DNA of 64,000 nucleotides from the NCBI RefSeq assembly GCF_001552135.1, contig NZ_BCQP01000004.1, forward strand, positions 186,001-250,000, given 5' to 3'. Each line of letters opens with the position of its first letter. Position 1 is the stretch's first letter. This DNA is from Actinomadura chibensis NBRC 106107 (GTDB taxonomy: Bacteria; Actinomycetota; Actinomycetes; Streptosporangiales; Streptosporangiaceae). A model generated the notes under the pieces. The model worked only from the letters and a program-made list of their open reading frames with translations. It had not been told where the DNA came from and ran no database searches. Below, piece after piece: positions 24,889 through 34,103 of this stretch. The translations under genes were made by a program, and so were the position numbers.

Positions 24889-26679
24889 CTACGACGTGTA
24901 GAGGCCGTCGACGTCGGCGGCGAAGTCCTTCATCACGACGTTGCGCTTGACCTTGAGGCTCGGCGTGAGGTGCCCGGCCTCCTCGGTGAAGTCGACCCCG
25001 AGGACCGCGTACTTCTTGATCGCCTCGGCGTGGCTGACCGAGGCGTTGGCCGCCGCGACCGCCCCGTCGATCTCGGCGATCAGGTCGGGGTCGCGGCGCA
25101 GCTCGTCCAGGGTCATCGAGGCGGGCTTGCCGTGCCGCTCCTTCCACGGGCCGAGCGCCTCCTCGTCGAGCGTGACGAGCGCGCCGATGAACTTGCGGCC
25201 GTCCCCGACCACGAGGCACTGGCTGACCAGCGGGTGGGCGCGGAGCCTGTCCTCCAGCGGGGCGGGCGCGACGTTCTTGCCCGCCGCGGTCACGAGGATC
25301 TCCTTCTTCCGGCCGGTGATCTTCAGGAAGCCGTCCGCGTCGAGGGAGCCGAGGTCGCCGGTGTGGAACCAGCCGTCCTCCAGGGCCTCCTTGGTGGCGT
25401 CTTCGTTGTTCCAGTAGCCGCGCATGACGTTGACGCCCCGGACGAGGACCTCCCCGTCGTCGGCGATGCGGACGTCCACGCCGGGGATCGGCTGGCCGAC
25501 CGTCCCGATCTTGATCGCGGTGGGCCGGTTGACGCTGGCCGGGGCGGTCGTCTCGGTGAGGCCGTAGCCCTCCAGGATCGTGATGCCGACGCCGCGGAAG
25601 AAGTGCCCGAGCCGCTCGCCGAGCGCCGCGCCCCCCGACACCGCGTACCGCACGTTCCCGCCGACCGCCGCCCGCAGCTTGCCGTAGACGAGCACGTCGA
25701 ACAGCTTGTGCTTGGCCTTGAGCGCGAGGCCGGGACGCCCCGCCTCCAGCGCCCGGCTGTAGGCGACCGCCGTCTCCGCCGCCGCCTTGAAGATCTTCCC
25801 CTTGCCCTCGGCGGCGGCCTTCTGCTCGGCGCCGTTGTAGACCTTCTCGAACACCCGGGGGACGGCCAGCAGGAACGTCGGCCGGAACGAGGCGAGGTCG
25901 GGCAGCAGGTTCGGGACGTCGCTGTGCCCGAGGACGATCCCGCCCTCGACCGTGGCGACCTGGATCAGCCGCGCGAACACGTGCGCCAGCGGCAGGAACA
26001 GCAGCGTCGAGCTGCCGTCGACGGCGACCTCGGCGATCGCGCCGCGCACCGCGTTGCGGGCCGTCGCGACGAGGTTCCCGTGGGTGAGCTCGCAGCCCTT
26101 CGGGCGCCCGGTCGTCCCGGAGGTGTAGACGAGCGTGGCGACGTCGGCGGCCGCGCGGGAGCGGCGGCGGTCCTCGACGGCCCCGTCGCCGACCTCCGCG
26201 CCGAGCCGGACGACCTCGTCCACGCCGCCCGCGTCGATGCCCCACACGTGCGCGAGGCCGGGCAGCCGCCCGCGGACCTCCTCGACCAGCGCGACGTGCG
26301 CGTCGGTCTCGGCGAACACGGCCTTCGCGCCGGAGTCGCCCGCGATCCACTCGATCTGCTCGGCGGACGACGTCTCGTAGATCGGCACGGAGACCGCGCC
26401 GGCCGTCCAGACCGCGTAGTCGAGGATCGTCCACTCGTAGCGGGTCCGGGACAGCAGCGCGACCCGGTCGCCCGGCTCGATCCCCGCCGCGACGAGGCCC
26501 TTGGCGACGGCGGACGCCTCGGCCGCGAACTCGGCGGCGGTGACGGCGCGCCAGGCGTCCCCGCTCCGGCGGCGCGCGACGATCGTGCCGGGCTCCTTCG
26601 CCGCCCGGTCGAACGGCGTGTCGGTCAGGGTGGCGGAGTCGGGGACCTGCACCATCGCGGGGACGCTGAACTCGCGCAC
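24889..26679 (-). CDS. AMP-dependent long-chain fatty acid-CoA ligase
   Basis: A 596-residue adenylate-forming enzyme that activates a fatty acid to acyl-AMP and then acyl-CoA. The P-loop is LVYTSGTTGRPKGCELTH, the A5 motif is GYGLTETTAP, and the late motif GWFHTGDLGSLDADGFLKITGRKKE includes the hinge. The frame is open far upstream, but the GTG at 26677-26679 begins MREFSVPAMVQVPDSA, the normal start of this actinomycete family, with ACAGGAG in front. Chain-length preference cannot be read. Its likely -10 (TATCAT on the minus strand, 26753-26758) lies about 75 bases upstream. Confidence 0.92.
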   Translation of the reverse strand: MREFSVPAMVQVPDSATLTDTPFDRAAKEPGTIVARRRSGDAWRAVTAAEFAAEASAVAKGLVAAGIEPGDRVALLSRTRYEWTILDYAVWTAGAVSVPIYETSSAEQIEWIAGDSGAKAVFAETDAHVALVEEVRGRLPGLAHVWGIDAGGVDEVVRLGAEVGDGAVEDRRRSRAAADVATLVYTSGTTGRPKGCELTHGNLVATARNAVRGAIAEVAVDGSSTLLFLPLAHVFARLIQVATVEGGIVLGHSDVPNLLPDLASFRPTFLLAVPRVFEKVYNGAEQKAAAEGKGKIFKAAAETAVAYSRALEAGRPGLALKAKHKLFDVLVYGKLRAAVGGNVRYAVSGGAALGERLGHFFRGVGITILEGYGLTETTAPASVNRPTAIKIGTVGQPIPGVDVRIADDGEVLVRGVNVMRGYWNNEDATKEALEDGWFHTGDLGSLDADGFLKITGRKKEILVTAAGKNVAPAPLEDRLRAHPLVSQCLVVGDGRKFIGALVTLDEEALGPWKERHGKPASMTLDELRRDPDLIAEIDGAVAAANASVSHAEAIKKYAVLGVDFTEEAGHLTPSLKVKRNVVMKDFAADVDGLYTS

Positions 26680-26752
26680 TGCCTGCTCCTGTTGTCGGCG
26701 TACGGGGTGGCGTGGAGGTCGGCGGGGAAGTCGGCGCCTTCTCCGAAGTCGA

Positions 26753-26768
26753 ATGATACCCACGGGTA
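26753..26768. promoter_or_regulatory. -10 of the acyl-CoA ligase and adjoining short palindrome
   Basis: On the minus strand TATCAT (26753-26758) fits a -10. Overlapping it, TACCC and GGGTA (26757-26768) flank AC and make a 12-base near-palindrome, a possible repressor site for the ligase or for the divergent cutC. Confidence 0.35.
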
Positions 26769-26832
26769 GCCGGGCCGGGCCGTCTACGCTGGGCGGGACG
26801 CACACCGGCCATGGGTTCCGGGGGGAGCAACC

Positions 26833-27528
26833 ATGTCGCTGCTCGAAGTGATCGCGCTGACCGCCGAGGACGCGCGCGCCGCGCAGGACGGCGGCGCCGA
26901 CCGGATCGAGGTCGTCGCCGACATGGCCGCGGACGGGCTCACCCCCGACCCCGACGTCGTCGCCGCGATCCGCGCCGTCACCACGCTGCCGATGCGGGTG
27001 ATGCTGCGCGCCAACGCCGGGTTCCGCACGTCCGGCCGCGAGCTCGACCGGCTCCGGCGGGCCGCCGCGGGCCTCGCCGAGCAGGGCGCGGACGGGTTCG
27101 TCCTCGGCTTCCTCGACTCCTCCGGGCACGTCGACGCGGGCGCGACCGGCAAGCTCGCCGCCGACGCCGCCCCGCTGCCCTGGACGTTCCACCGCGCGAT
27201 CGACCACGCCGCCGACCCGGCGCACGCCTGGGACGTCGTGCGCGGCCTCGGCGGCGCGCTCGACACCGTGCTCACCGCCGGGTCCCCGCGCGGCGTGGAC
27301 GCCGGGATGGACGTCCTCGTCCGGCGCGCCGCCGACGACCCGGACGCGGCCGGGATGATCATGGCCGGGGGCGGGCTGCGCCGCAAGCACGTCGCGGCCC
27401 TCGCCGCCGCGGGCGTCACCGCGTTCCACGTCGGCACCGCCGTCCGCCCGGACGGCGCCTGGGACGCCCCGGTCGACCCCGCCCTGGTCGGCGAGTGGCG
27501 CGCCCTCGTCTCGGCCGCCGCGGGCTGA
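26833..27528 (+). CDS. cutC: copper homeostasis protein CutC
   Basis: A 231-residue TIM-barrel protein of the CutC family: LLEVIALTAEDARAAQDGGA, the Arg-Ile-Glu strand DRIEVVADMAADGLTP, PLPWTFHRAIDHA, and the C-terminal GVTAFHVGTAVR. CutC has been linked to copper tolerance, although a direct metal role is disputed. Product length is close to the bacterial norm of about 240. The ATG is preceded by GGGGGGAG. Divergent from the acyl-CoA ligase and followed by a leaderless phosphoesterase gene. Confidence 0.9.
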   Translation: MSLLEVIALTAEDARAAQDGGADRIEVVADMAADGLTPDPDVVAAIRAVTTLPMRVMLRANAGFRTSGRELDRLRRAAAGLAEQGADGFVLGFLDSSGHVDAGATGKLAADAAPLPWTFHRAIDHAADPAHAWDVVRGLGGALDTVLTAGSPRGVDAGMDVLVRRAADDPDAAGMIMAGGGLRRKHVAALAAAGVTAFHVGTAVRPDGAWDAPVDPALVGEWRALVSAAAG

Positions 27529-27587
27529 CCCTCGCACGGCCCGGACACGGCCCGGACCCGTCCGTCACCGCGGGCGAACCGCGCCAT

Positions 27588-27593
27588 TAGAGT
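27588..27593 (+). promoter_or_regulatory. -10 box of a leaderless start (phosphoesterase)
   Basis: TAGAGT ends six bases before the ATG at 27600 and there is no ribosome site. Confidence 0.5.
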
Positions 27594-27599
27594 CGGTTC

Positions 27600-28367
27600 A
27601 TGAGGATCCATGTGGTGAGCGACGTGCACGGCCGCGCGGACGCGCTGGCGGGCGCCGCGGACGGTGCCGACGCGCTCGTCTGCCTCGGCGACCTGATCCT
27701 CTTCGTCGACTACCAGGACCACGGGCAGGGCATCTTCGCCGAGCTGTTCGGGCAGGAGAACGCCGACCGGTTCATCGCGCTGCGGACCGCGAAGCGCTTC
27801 GCCGAGGCCCGCGAGTTCTCCCGTGGCCTGTGGGCGTCGCTGGGCGGCGAGCCGTGGCCGCACATCGAGCGCGCCGTCGACCGGCAGTACGCCGAGCTGT
27901 TCGCGGCGATGCCGTCCCCGGCCTACCTCACCTACGGGAACGTCGACGTCCCGCGCATGTGGGCGCCGCACCTGCGGGAGGGGCACCGCGTCCTGGACGG
28001 CGAGACCGCGGAGATCGGCGGCCTGCGGTTCGGGTTCGTCGGCGGCGGCCTGCGCACCGAGTACCGCACCCCCTACGAGCTGGACGACGACGCCTACGCC
28101 GCCAAGGTCGAGGCCGTCGGCGCCGTGGACGTGCTGTGCACCCACATCCCGCCCGCCGTCCCGGAACTGCTGTACGACACGGTGGCGCGCCGGTTCGAGC
28201 GGGGCAGCGAGGCGGTCCTCGACGCGATCCGCCGGACGCAGCCGCGCTACGCGCTGTTCGGGCACGTCCACCAGCCCCTCGCCGCCCGGACGCGTATCGG
28301 CCGGACCGAATGCGTGAACGTCGGGCACTTCCGCGCCCGCGGCGTGCCGTACGTCCTCACGGTGTGA
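27600..28367 (+). CDS. metallophosphoesterase family protein
   Basis: A 255-residue calcineurin-like phosphoesterase. The metal-site blocks are present in order: SDVHGRAD, CLGDLILF, TYGNVDVPR, THIPP and FGHVHQP. This is the class that splits phosphomono- or diesters with two metals; the substrate is unknown. In place of the common GNHD it has GNVD, as in the YfcE/MJ0936-like branch. The start is a leaderless ATG. It precedes a SRPBCC protein on the same strand with a 60-base gap. Confidence 0.87.
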   Translation: MRIHVVSDVHGRADALAGAADGADALVCLGDLILFVDYQDHGQGIFAELFGQENADRFIALRTAKRFAEAREFSRGLWASLGGEPWPHIERAVDRQYAELFAAMPSPAYLTYGNVDVPRMWAPHLREGHRVLDGETAEIGGLRFGFVGGGLRTEYRTPYELDDDAYAAKVEAVGAVDVLCTHIPPAVPELLYDTVARRFERGSEAVLDAIRRTQPRYALFGHVHQPLAARTRIGRTECVNVGHFRARGVPYVLTV

Positions 28368-28427
28368 AAGATACTTTGCTCTACCAGACGGGCCCGGACG
28401 GGCTCAGCGACCCGGAGGGAGACGCAG

Positions 28428-28862
28428 ATGGCTGACCGCACGAGCTCCTCCATCACGATCAAGGCCGGGAAGGCCGAGGTCATGGCGGTGATCGCCGACC
28501 TGGAGGAGTACCCGCGGTGGGCGAGCGGCATCCGCGGGTTCGCCGTCCAGGACACCGGCGCCGACGGCCGCGCGTCCCGCGCCCGCCTCACCTTCGACGG
28601 CGGCCCGTTCAGCGACACCGTCGGCCTGGAGTACGCCTGGGAGGACGACGACCGCGTCACCTGGACGCTGGTCGAGCCCGGCTCGGTCGTCACCGGCCTG
28701 CGCGGCTCCTACAGCCTCGCCGAGCGGGACGGCGCGACCGAGGTGACCTACGAGCTCGCGGTCGACGTCCGCATCCCGCTGATCGGCATGGTCAAGCGCA
28801 AGGGCGAGAAGCGCATCATCGACTCCGCGCTCAAGGGCCTCAAGCGCCACGTAGAAAGCTGA
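28428..28862 (+). CDS. SRPBCC-fold (polyketide cyclase/coenzyme Q-binding-like) protein
   Basis: A 144-residue START/SRPBCC fold protein with a hydrophobic cavity: SSITIKAGKAEVMAVIADLEEYPRW at the start and a long C-terminal helix (KRIIDSALKGLKRHVES). Such proteins bind or carry lipophilic small molecules. A set of this gene, a small acidic protein and glucokinase is common in actinomycetes. Ribosome site GGAGGGAGACGC precedes the ATG. TACTTT at 28372-28377 is a possible -10. Confidence 0.82.
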   Translation: MADRTSSSITIKAGKAEVMAVIADLEEYPRWASGIRGFAVQDTGADGRASRARLTFDGGPFSDTVGLEYAWEDDDRVTWTLVEPGSVVTGLRGSYSLAERDGATEVTYELAVDVRIPLIGMVKRKGEKRIIDSALKGLKRHVES

Positions 28863-28915
28863 GCACGTCACGGAGGCGATACCGTTCACGCCGACGACGG
28901 ATGGAAGATGGACCC

Positions 28916-29260
28916 ATGAGCGAGCACCCGGGCGACGCCCTCACCGAGGCCGCCAGACTGGTCGACGCGCTGATCAAGCGGGTCGGCGGCGGCCCCGGCA
29001 CCGCCCCCGACGGCGCCCGCGGGCCGGGCGCGGAGCCCTGGGCGAGCGCCGCCGGGCACCTGCGGGACGCCGGGCGGTCGCTGCTCGCCGCCGCGCTGGA
29101 CGTGGCGGCGGCGTTCGACCGTCCCTCCCCGGGCGGCCGGGACGGCCCCGCGGAGGCGTCGGAGCAGGCGCGGGCGGGTACGTCCGAGCGGTCGGGACGT
29201 CCCGAGACGGGCGAGCCGTGGTCCGCCGCCACCGGCGGCGGACCCATCGACATCGGGTAG
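28916..29260 (+). CDS. hypothetical protein before glucokinase
   Basis: A 114-residue protein of Ala/Gly/Pro/acidic composition with an N-terminal amphipathic segment (GDALTEAARLVDALIKRV) and a second helix (AGHLRDAGRSLLAAALDVAAA). I do not recognise the family. It follows the SRPBCC gene by 53 bases and ends 46 bases before glucokinase. Genes in this position exist next to glkA in other actinomycetes, so it is probably expressed with it. Ribosome site GGAAGATGGACCC is weak. Confidence 0.6.
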   Translation: MSEHPGDALTEAARLVDALIKRVGGGPGTAPDGARGPGAEPWASAAGHLRDAGRSLLAAALDVAAAFDRPSPGGRDGPAEASEQARAGTSERSGRPETGEPWSAATGGGPIDIG

Positions 29261-29306
29261 TGCGGTACGGGCTCCATCCGGGGCGCGCGAGGAGGAGGAA
29301 GCGTAC

Positions 29307-30275
29307 ATGGCCCTGACCATCGGCGTTGATGTGGGCGGCACGAAGGTCGCCGCCGGGGTCGTCGACCACCGCGGGACCATCCTGGAGAAGGTCCGCCGGC
29401 CGACTCCGTCGACGAACCCCAAGGAGACCGCCGAGACCATCGCCGAGGTCGTCGACCTGCTCAAGGGCAAGTTCGAGGAGGTGACGGCGGTCGGGCTCGG
29501 CACCGCCGGCTTCGTCGACGAGTCCCGCTCCACCGTGCTGTTCGCGCCGAACCTCGCCTGGCGGGAGGAGCCGATCAAGGAGAAGGTGGAGAGCCTGGTC
29601 GGGCTGCCCGTCGTCGTGGAGAACGACGGCAACGCCACCGCGTGGGGCGAGGCGAGGTTCGGCGCGGGGCGCGGCGAGAACTTCCTCGTCCTGGTCGCGC
29701 TCGGCACCGGCATCGGCGGCGGCATCATCATCAACGGCGAGCTGTACCGGGGCCGCTTCGGCATCGGCGCCGAGATGGGGCACTTCCGGGTCGTCCCGGA
29801 CGGCCGCCGCTGCGGCTGCGGCAACCGCGGCTGCTGGGAGCAGTACGCCAGCGGCAACGCCCTCGTCCACGAGGCCCGCGACCTCGCGCGGGTCGCGCCC
29901 GCGATGGCCGGGCGCCTCCTCGAACTCGGCGACGGCCGCCCGGAGGGCATCAGCGGCCCCGAGGTGTCGCAGGCGGCCCGCGAGGGCGACAAGGCGGCGC
30001 TGGAGTGCTTCCGCACCATCGCGCACTGGGCGGGCCAGGGGCTCGCCGACCTCAGCGCGATCCTCGACCCGGGCGCGTTCATCATCGGCGGCGGCCTCTC
30101 CGACGCGGGCGACCTCCTCCTCGACCCGATCCGCGCCGCGTTCGAGGACGCGCTGACCGGCCGCGGCCACCGCCCGCTGCCCGACATCCGCATCGCCGAG
30201 CTCGGCTCGGCCGCGGGCATCGTCGGCGCCGCCGACCTGGCCCGCGTCCGCCCGCGCGAGGACGTCCCCGTCTGA
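29307..30275 (+). CDS. glkA: ROK-family glucokinase
   Basis: A 322-residue enzyme that phosphorylates glucose with ATP at the entry of glycolysis. The phosphate loop is IGVDVGGTKVAAGVV, the sugar-site Asp is in VENDGNATAWGE, GTGIGGGIIING follows, and the ROK zinc motif is CGCGNRGCWEQY with its partner histidine in EMGHFRV. In streptomycetes the orthologue is also a carbon catabolite repression factor; that role here is inferred. Strong ribosome site GAGGAGGAGGAAG. Next gene begins 17 bases after the stop. Confidence 0.92.
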   Translation: MALTIGVDVGGTKVAAGVVDHRGTILEKVRRPTPSTNPKETAETIAEVVDLLKGKFEEVTAVGLGTAGFVDESRSTVLFAPNLAWREEPIKEKVESLVGLPVVVENDGNATAWGEARFGAGRGENFLVLVALGTGIGGGIIINGELYRGRFGIGAEMGHFRVVPDGRRCGCGNRGCWEQYASGNALVHEARDLARVAPAMAGRLLELGDGRPEGISGPEVSQAAREGDKAALECFRTIAHWAGQGLADLSAILDPGAFIIGGGLSDAGDLLLDPIRAAFEDALTGRGHRPLPDIRIAELGSAAGIVGAADLARVRPREDVPV

Positions 30276-30291
30276 CCGGGGGCGGTCTGAG

Positions 30292-30996
30292 GTGACCCCG
30301 CTCCGCCTCCTGAGCTATAACATCCGGTCGCTGCGCGACGACCCGGCGGCGCTGACCCGGGTCGTCCGCGGGCTCGCCCCGGACGTCCTGTGCCTCCAGG
30401 AGGTTCCGCGCTTCGGCACGTGGTGGCTGAAGCGCCGCGGGCTGGCCCGCGCGTCCGGCATGGGCGTCGCGGCGGGACGGCGGGCCTGCGGGCTCGCCGT
30501 CCTCGCCGCGCCGCGCGTCCGCCGCGTGGCCCGCGAGTTCCACCTGCTCACCCCGGACCCGGACCTGCACCGCCGCGCCCTCGCGATCGCCGTCCTGGAC
30601 GTGGACGGCGCGCGCGTCATCGCCGCCAGCACGCACCTGGACCTGCGGGACGGGCCGCGCCTGCGCCACGTCCGCGAGATCCTCGCCCACCTGGACCGCG
30701 CCCGCGCCCGCCACCGCGCCCCGGTGGTCCTCGCGGGCGACGTCAACGAGGAGCCGGGCGGCCCGTCCTGGACCCTCCTCACCGACCGCTTCCAGGACGC
30801 CTACGCCACCGCCCCGTCCGGCGAGGAGCTGACGTTCTCCTCCCGGAACCCGACCCGCCGCATAGACGCCGTCTTCACCGACCCGGACATCCGGATCACC
30901 GGCTGCGGCGTCCCCACGGCCGACCCGACCCTGACGACCCTCTACCCAGAGGCGACGGACCACCGCCCCCTCCTGGCGGAACTGGAGCTTCCCTAG
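30292..30996 (+). CDS. endonuclease/exonuclease/phosphatase family protein
   Basis: A 234-residue EEP-superfamily hydrolase. Motifs in order: LLSYNIRSLRDD (metal Asn), CLQEVP (metal Glu), ASTHLDLRD, LAGDVNEEPGG, RRIDAVFTDP and ATDHRPLLAELE (catalytic His). It has no signal peptide, so it acts in the cytoplasm; DNA, RNA, inositol-phosphate or lipid substrates are all possible. GTG start with a weak GGCGG upstream. Its stop codon shares bases with the stop of the convergent membrane gene inside CTAG. Confidence 0.83.
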   Translation: MTPLRLLSYNIRSLRDDPAALTRVVRGLAPDVLCLQEVPRFGTWWLKRRGLARASGMGVAAGRRACGLAVLAAPRVRRVAREFHLLTPDPDLHRRALAIAVLDVDGARVIAASTHLDLRDGPRLRHVREILAHLDRARARHRAPVVLAGDVNEEPGGPSWTLLTDRFQDAYATAPSGEELTFSSRNPTRRIDAVFTDPDIRITGCGVPTADPTLTTLYPEATDHRPLLAELELP

Positions 30997-31829
30997 ACGA
31001 CAGCTCCGTCGTCGGGGTCTCTTGGTTCGTCGCCCATGCGGAGGACGAGGGTGACGAAGCCGCCGATGAAGGCGGCGACGGCGAGGAAGGCGGCCCAGCC
31101 GGGGACCTCCCAGTCGAGGATGACGGTGACGAGGAGGTAGAGCGGGCCGCCGATGAGGGCGATCCAGGCGCCCTTGGTCAGCGGGTCGGCGCTCGGCAGC
31201 GGCGGGGGAGGCGGCGGGACGTAGTGGGCGTCGTCGTCGGCGTCGGGCGGGAAGTCCGGGGGCTCGGCGGCCTTGATGACGCGGGCGCGGGGGAGGCGGC
31301 CGGTGCGGTCGTCGCCCTCGCGGGGCGGCTCGGCGGGCTCGCGGACGTTCTCCTCGTCCGGCCAGGGGACGTCGTCGCCGTCGGGGGTGGAGTCGAAGCC
31401 CGCGACGATCTCGGCCCAGATGGCGTCCTCGTCGCGCTCGGCGACGTCGCCCGCGTCCTTGGCGGGGGCGGCGCCGCCCTCGGCGTCGCGGGGCGCGGCG
31501 ACGTCGACGTCGGCCTCGGGGCGCTCGGACGGCTCCTCCGGGCCGCGGGCGGACGCGTCGCGCAGCCGGGCGAGGTGGGCGCGCAGGATGCCCTCGGCGG
31601 CGGGCTTCATGTCGACGTCGACGTAGAGCCGGTCGAGCAGGTCGCCGGAGACGCCCTCGCCGGCGGGCTCGGCGAGCTCGGCCAGGTCGGCGAGATCGGA
31701 CGGCGAGGACGCGTAGGCCGCCACCCCGGCCTCGCGCAGGGCCGCGAGCATCGCGTCGGCCAGGTGCGGGGCGAGGTCGACCAGTGGGGCGTAGGCGTCC
31801 GCTGACAGTCCATTGCCACGGCGATTCAC
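30993..31829 (-). CDS. acidic protein with two C-terminal membrane helices
   Basis: A 278-residue protein. The N-terminus (about 10-90) is a compact region with VDLAPHLADAMLAALREAGVAAYA; residues 95-215 are acidic, Pro-rich and probably unfolded; two membrane helices end the protein (GAWIALIGGPLYLLVTVIL and AFLAVAAFIGGFVTLVLRM). I recognise it only as a conserved actinomycete membrane protein beside glkA, without known function. The GTG at 31827-31829 is fixed by AAGGAG eight bases upstream. Its stop overlaps that of the convergent EEP gene. Confidence 0.75.
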   Translation of the reverse strand: MNRRGNGLSADAYAPLVDLAPHLADAMLAALREAGVAAYASSPSDLADLAELAEPAGEGVSGDLLDRLYVDVDMKPAAEGILRAHLARLRDASARGPEEPSERPEADVDVAAPRDAEGGAAPAKDAGDVAERDEDAIWAEIVAGFDSTPDGDDVPWPDEENVREPAEPPREGDDRTGRLPRARVIKAAEPPDFPPDADDDAHYVPPPPPPLPSADPLTKGAWIALIGGPLYLLVTVILDWEVPGWAAFLAVAAFIGGFVTLVLRMGDEPRDPDDGAVV

Positions 31830-32171
31830 GGGGCCGGCTCCTTCGGGCACTCCGGCGTGGCCGACAGCCTCGGCATGACGGCCTCCGCTCCCCATCGACA
31901 TGTGCGTCCGGCCGCGCCGCCCGCGGCGGCCCGTCCGGACACCCTGAAAACGTGTGTCCCACGGTATTCGCTGCGCGGCCCGGGACAAGCCCCGCGGCGC
32001 ACCCGATTGAGATTGACGCATCAAACCCTACGTTCATTCCCGGGACCCGGCGACGCCCGCGTACCGGCCGGTAGAAGGGCGGGACGCGGAGTGGGAGGAT
32101 GTCCCATCATCCCGTCTGCCAGGGGCCGGACGCGCCGCCCCGGAGGCGCCCGGTCCGAGGAAGGTCCCCGC
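31830..32171. other. 342-base divergent promoter region
   Basis: No gene is supported. On the plus strand TTGAGA (32007-32012), 16 bases and TACGTT (32029-32034) form a plausible promoter for the acyltransferase, in a visibly AT-richer patch. The rest is ordinary high-GC spacer. Confidence 0.45.
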
Positions 32172-32906
32172 ATGCTCTGGTTCTGGATCCTGCTCAGGGT
32201 CGTTCTCTCCCCCTTCCTCTACCTCGGATGGTGGCCGCGGAACCGGGGGACGCGGAACGTCCCGAAGCGGGGCCCGGCGCTGCTCGTCAGCAACCACCTG
32301 TCGTTCGCCGACCACTTCTTCGGGCCGCTGCCGCTGCTGCGCCCGATCTTCTTCATCGGCAAGGGCGAGTACTTCACCGGCAAGGGCCTGAAGGGTCTGA
32401 TCAGCAAGGGCTTCTTCACCGGGGTCGGCGTCGTGCCGGTGGACCGGACGGGCGGCTCCGCCTCCGAGGCCGCGCTGCAGACGGGGCTGCGCATCCTCGC
32501 GGAGGGCAAGCTGCTCGGCATCTACCCGGAGGGCACCCGCGCGCCCGACGAGCGGCTGTACCGGGGCAAGACGGGGGTGGCGCGGCTGGCGCTGAAGTCG
32601 CGGGTCCCGGTGATCCCGATGGCGATGATCAACACGCACCGGCTGATGCCGCCCGGCCGGACCCTGCCGCGGCTCGGGGTGCGGCCCGGGGTGCGGTTCG
32701 GCGAGCCGATGGACTTCTCCCGCTACTACGGCCGGGAGGACGACCGGGAGGTCCTGCGGCAGATCACCGACGAGATCATGCAGGCGATCCGGGAGCTGTC
32801 CGGGCAGGAGTACGTCGACCGGTACGCCGCCGAGGTGAAGGCGGAGCTGGCCGGGAAGACGGTCGTGCCGGTCGACGACGACGGCGGCCTCAGCGACCGG
32901 GGCTAG
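32172..32906 (+). CDS. 1-acyl-sn-glycerol-3-phosphate acyltransferase family protein
   Basis: A 244-residue PlsC-type enzyme that adds a fatty acyl chain in phospholipid synthesis at the inner membrane face. The catalytic H-x4-D is SNHLSFADHFF, the phosphate-binding block is LLGIYPEGTRAPDERLYRGKTG, and VPVIPMAMINT is motif four. One N-terminal hydrophobic segment (about 1-20) anchors it. The ATG is chosen for the GGAAGG ribosome site. It is followed by a sensor kinase gene 18 bases later. Confidence 0.87.
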   Translation: MLWFWILLRVVLSPFLYLGWWPRNRGTRNVPKRGPALLVSNHLSFADHFFGPLPLLRPIFFIGKGEYFTGKGLKGLISKGFFTGVGVVPVDRTGGSASEAALQTGLRILAEGKLLGIYPEGTRAPDERLYRGKTGVARLALKSRVPVIPMAMINTHRLMPPGRTLPRLGVRPGVRFGEPMDFSRYYGREDDREVLRQITDEIMQAIRELSGQEYVDRYAAEVKAELAGKTVVPVDDDGGLSDRG

Positions 32907-32924
32907 CGGCGGAGCCGGGCGGGG

Positions 32925-34094
32925 ATGAGCGGCGGCGAGCCGGGGCTCGGGCTGGAGGCCGCGCTGTGGCGGGCCGTGGCGGTCTACCGCGTCCTCGCGC
33001 TCGGGTACGCGGCGGTCGTGATCGCCATGAACTTCGGCGGGTACGCCCGTCCGGCCGCGGGCTGGGCGGTGCTCGGCGTCATGGCCGCGTGGACGGCGTA
33101 CGCCGTCCACGCCTACGCCGACCCGCGGCGGCGGGGGTGGGACCGGCGGGGCTGGCCACTGCTGGCCGCCGACCTCGCGGTGGCGGCCGGGTGCCTGCTC
33201 GCGACCGCGTGGGTGGAGACGGTGCCGAACATCCAGGCGGGGCGCCCGACGCTGCCGGTGTCGTGGGTGGCGGCGCCGGTGCTGGCGTGGGCGGTGGCGG
33301 GCGGGCGCCGGGTCGGCGTGCTCGCCGCGCTGGTGCTCGCCGCCGCGAACCTGCTGGTCCACGCCATCGCCGGGACGACGGGCGGGATGGGCTCGCGGAC
33401 GTTCAACGGCATCGTCCTGCTGGTCTTCGCGGGCCTCGTGGTGGGGCACGTCGTCCGGCTGGCCCTGGACGCCGAGGCGCGGCTCGCGCGGGCGGTGGAG
33501 CTGGAGTCGGCGACCCGGGAGCGGGAGCGGCTCGCCCGCGGCATCCACGACTCGGTGCTCCAGGTGCTCGCGATGGTGCGGCGGCGCGGCGGGGAGCTCG
33601 GCGGCGAGGCGGCCGAGCTCGGCCGGCTGGCGGGCGAGCAGGAGGCGGCGCTGCGGTCCCTGATCGGCGCGAACCCGGTCCGGGAGGCGGGCGGGGACGC
33701 CGTGGCCGACGCCGACCTGCGCCCGCTGCTGACCGCGCACGCGTCGGCGTCCGTGACCGTGTCCACGCCCGCGACGGAGGTCCGGCTGCCCGCGCACGCC
33801 GCGCGGGAGGTGGCGGCGGCGGTCGCGGCGGCGCTGGACAACGTCCGCCGCCACTGCGGCCCCGGCGCCCGCGCCTGGGTCCTGCTGGAGGACGGCCCCG
33901 GCGAGGTGGCGGTCAGCGTCCGCGACGACGGCCCCGGCATCCCCGCCGGGCGGCTGGACGAGGCCGCGGCGGGCGGGCGGCTCGGCGTCGCCCAGTCCAT
34001 CCGGGGCCGGATCCGCGACCTCGGCGGGACGGTGGCGATCGCGTCCGCCCCGGGCCAGGGCACGGAGATCGAGATGACCGTGCCCCGCGGCTAG
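32925..34094 (+). CDS. sensor histidine kinase (NarL-type partner), MacS-like
   Basis: A 389-residue kinase. About five membrane helices fill residues 15-170. The dimerisation/phospho-acceptor motif ERERLARGIHDSVLQVLAMV places the phosphorylated histidine at 208 (HisKA_3 class). The ATPase domain shows NVRRHC, DDGPGIPAGRL and GTEIEMTVPRG. The cognate regulator begins 240 bases downstream, after three tandem repeats, which is unusual because such pairs normally overlap. Position after the acyltransferase and before pfkA matches the MacRS pair of streptomycetes, an orthology I infer from context. Confidence 0.85.
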   Translation: MSGGEPGLGLEAALWRAVAVYRVLALGYAAVVIAMNFGGYARPAAGWAVLGVMAAWTAYAVHAYADPRRRGWDRRGWPLLAADLAVAAGCLLATAWVETVPNIQAGRPTLPVSWVAAPVLAWAVAGGRRVGVLAALVLAAANLLVHAIAGTTGGMGSRTFNGIVLLVFAGLVVGHVVRLALDAEARLARAVELESATRERERLARGIHDSVLQVLAMVRRRGGELGGEAAELGRLAGEQEAALRSLIGANPVREAGGDAVADADLRPLLTAHASASVTVSTPATEVRLPAHAAREVAAAVAAALDNVRRHCGPGARAWVLLEDGPGEVAVSVRDDGPGIPAGRLDEAAAGGRLGVAQSIRGRIRDLGGTVAIASAPGQGTEIEMTVPRG

Positions 34095-34103
34095 GGTGGC
34101 GCC

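Noticed and set aside
24889..27537. Acyl-CoA ligase with a 286-residue N-terminal extension
   Set aside because: The extension is antisense to cutC and has no domain; the GTG at 26679 has a ribosome site and gives the family's normal start.
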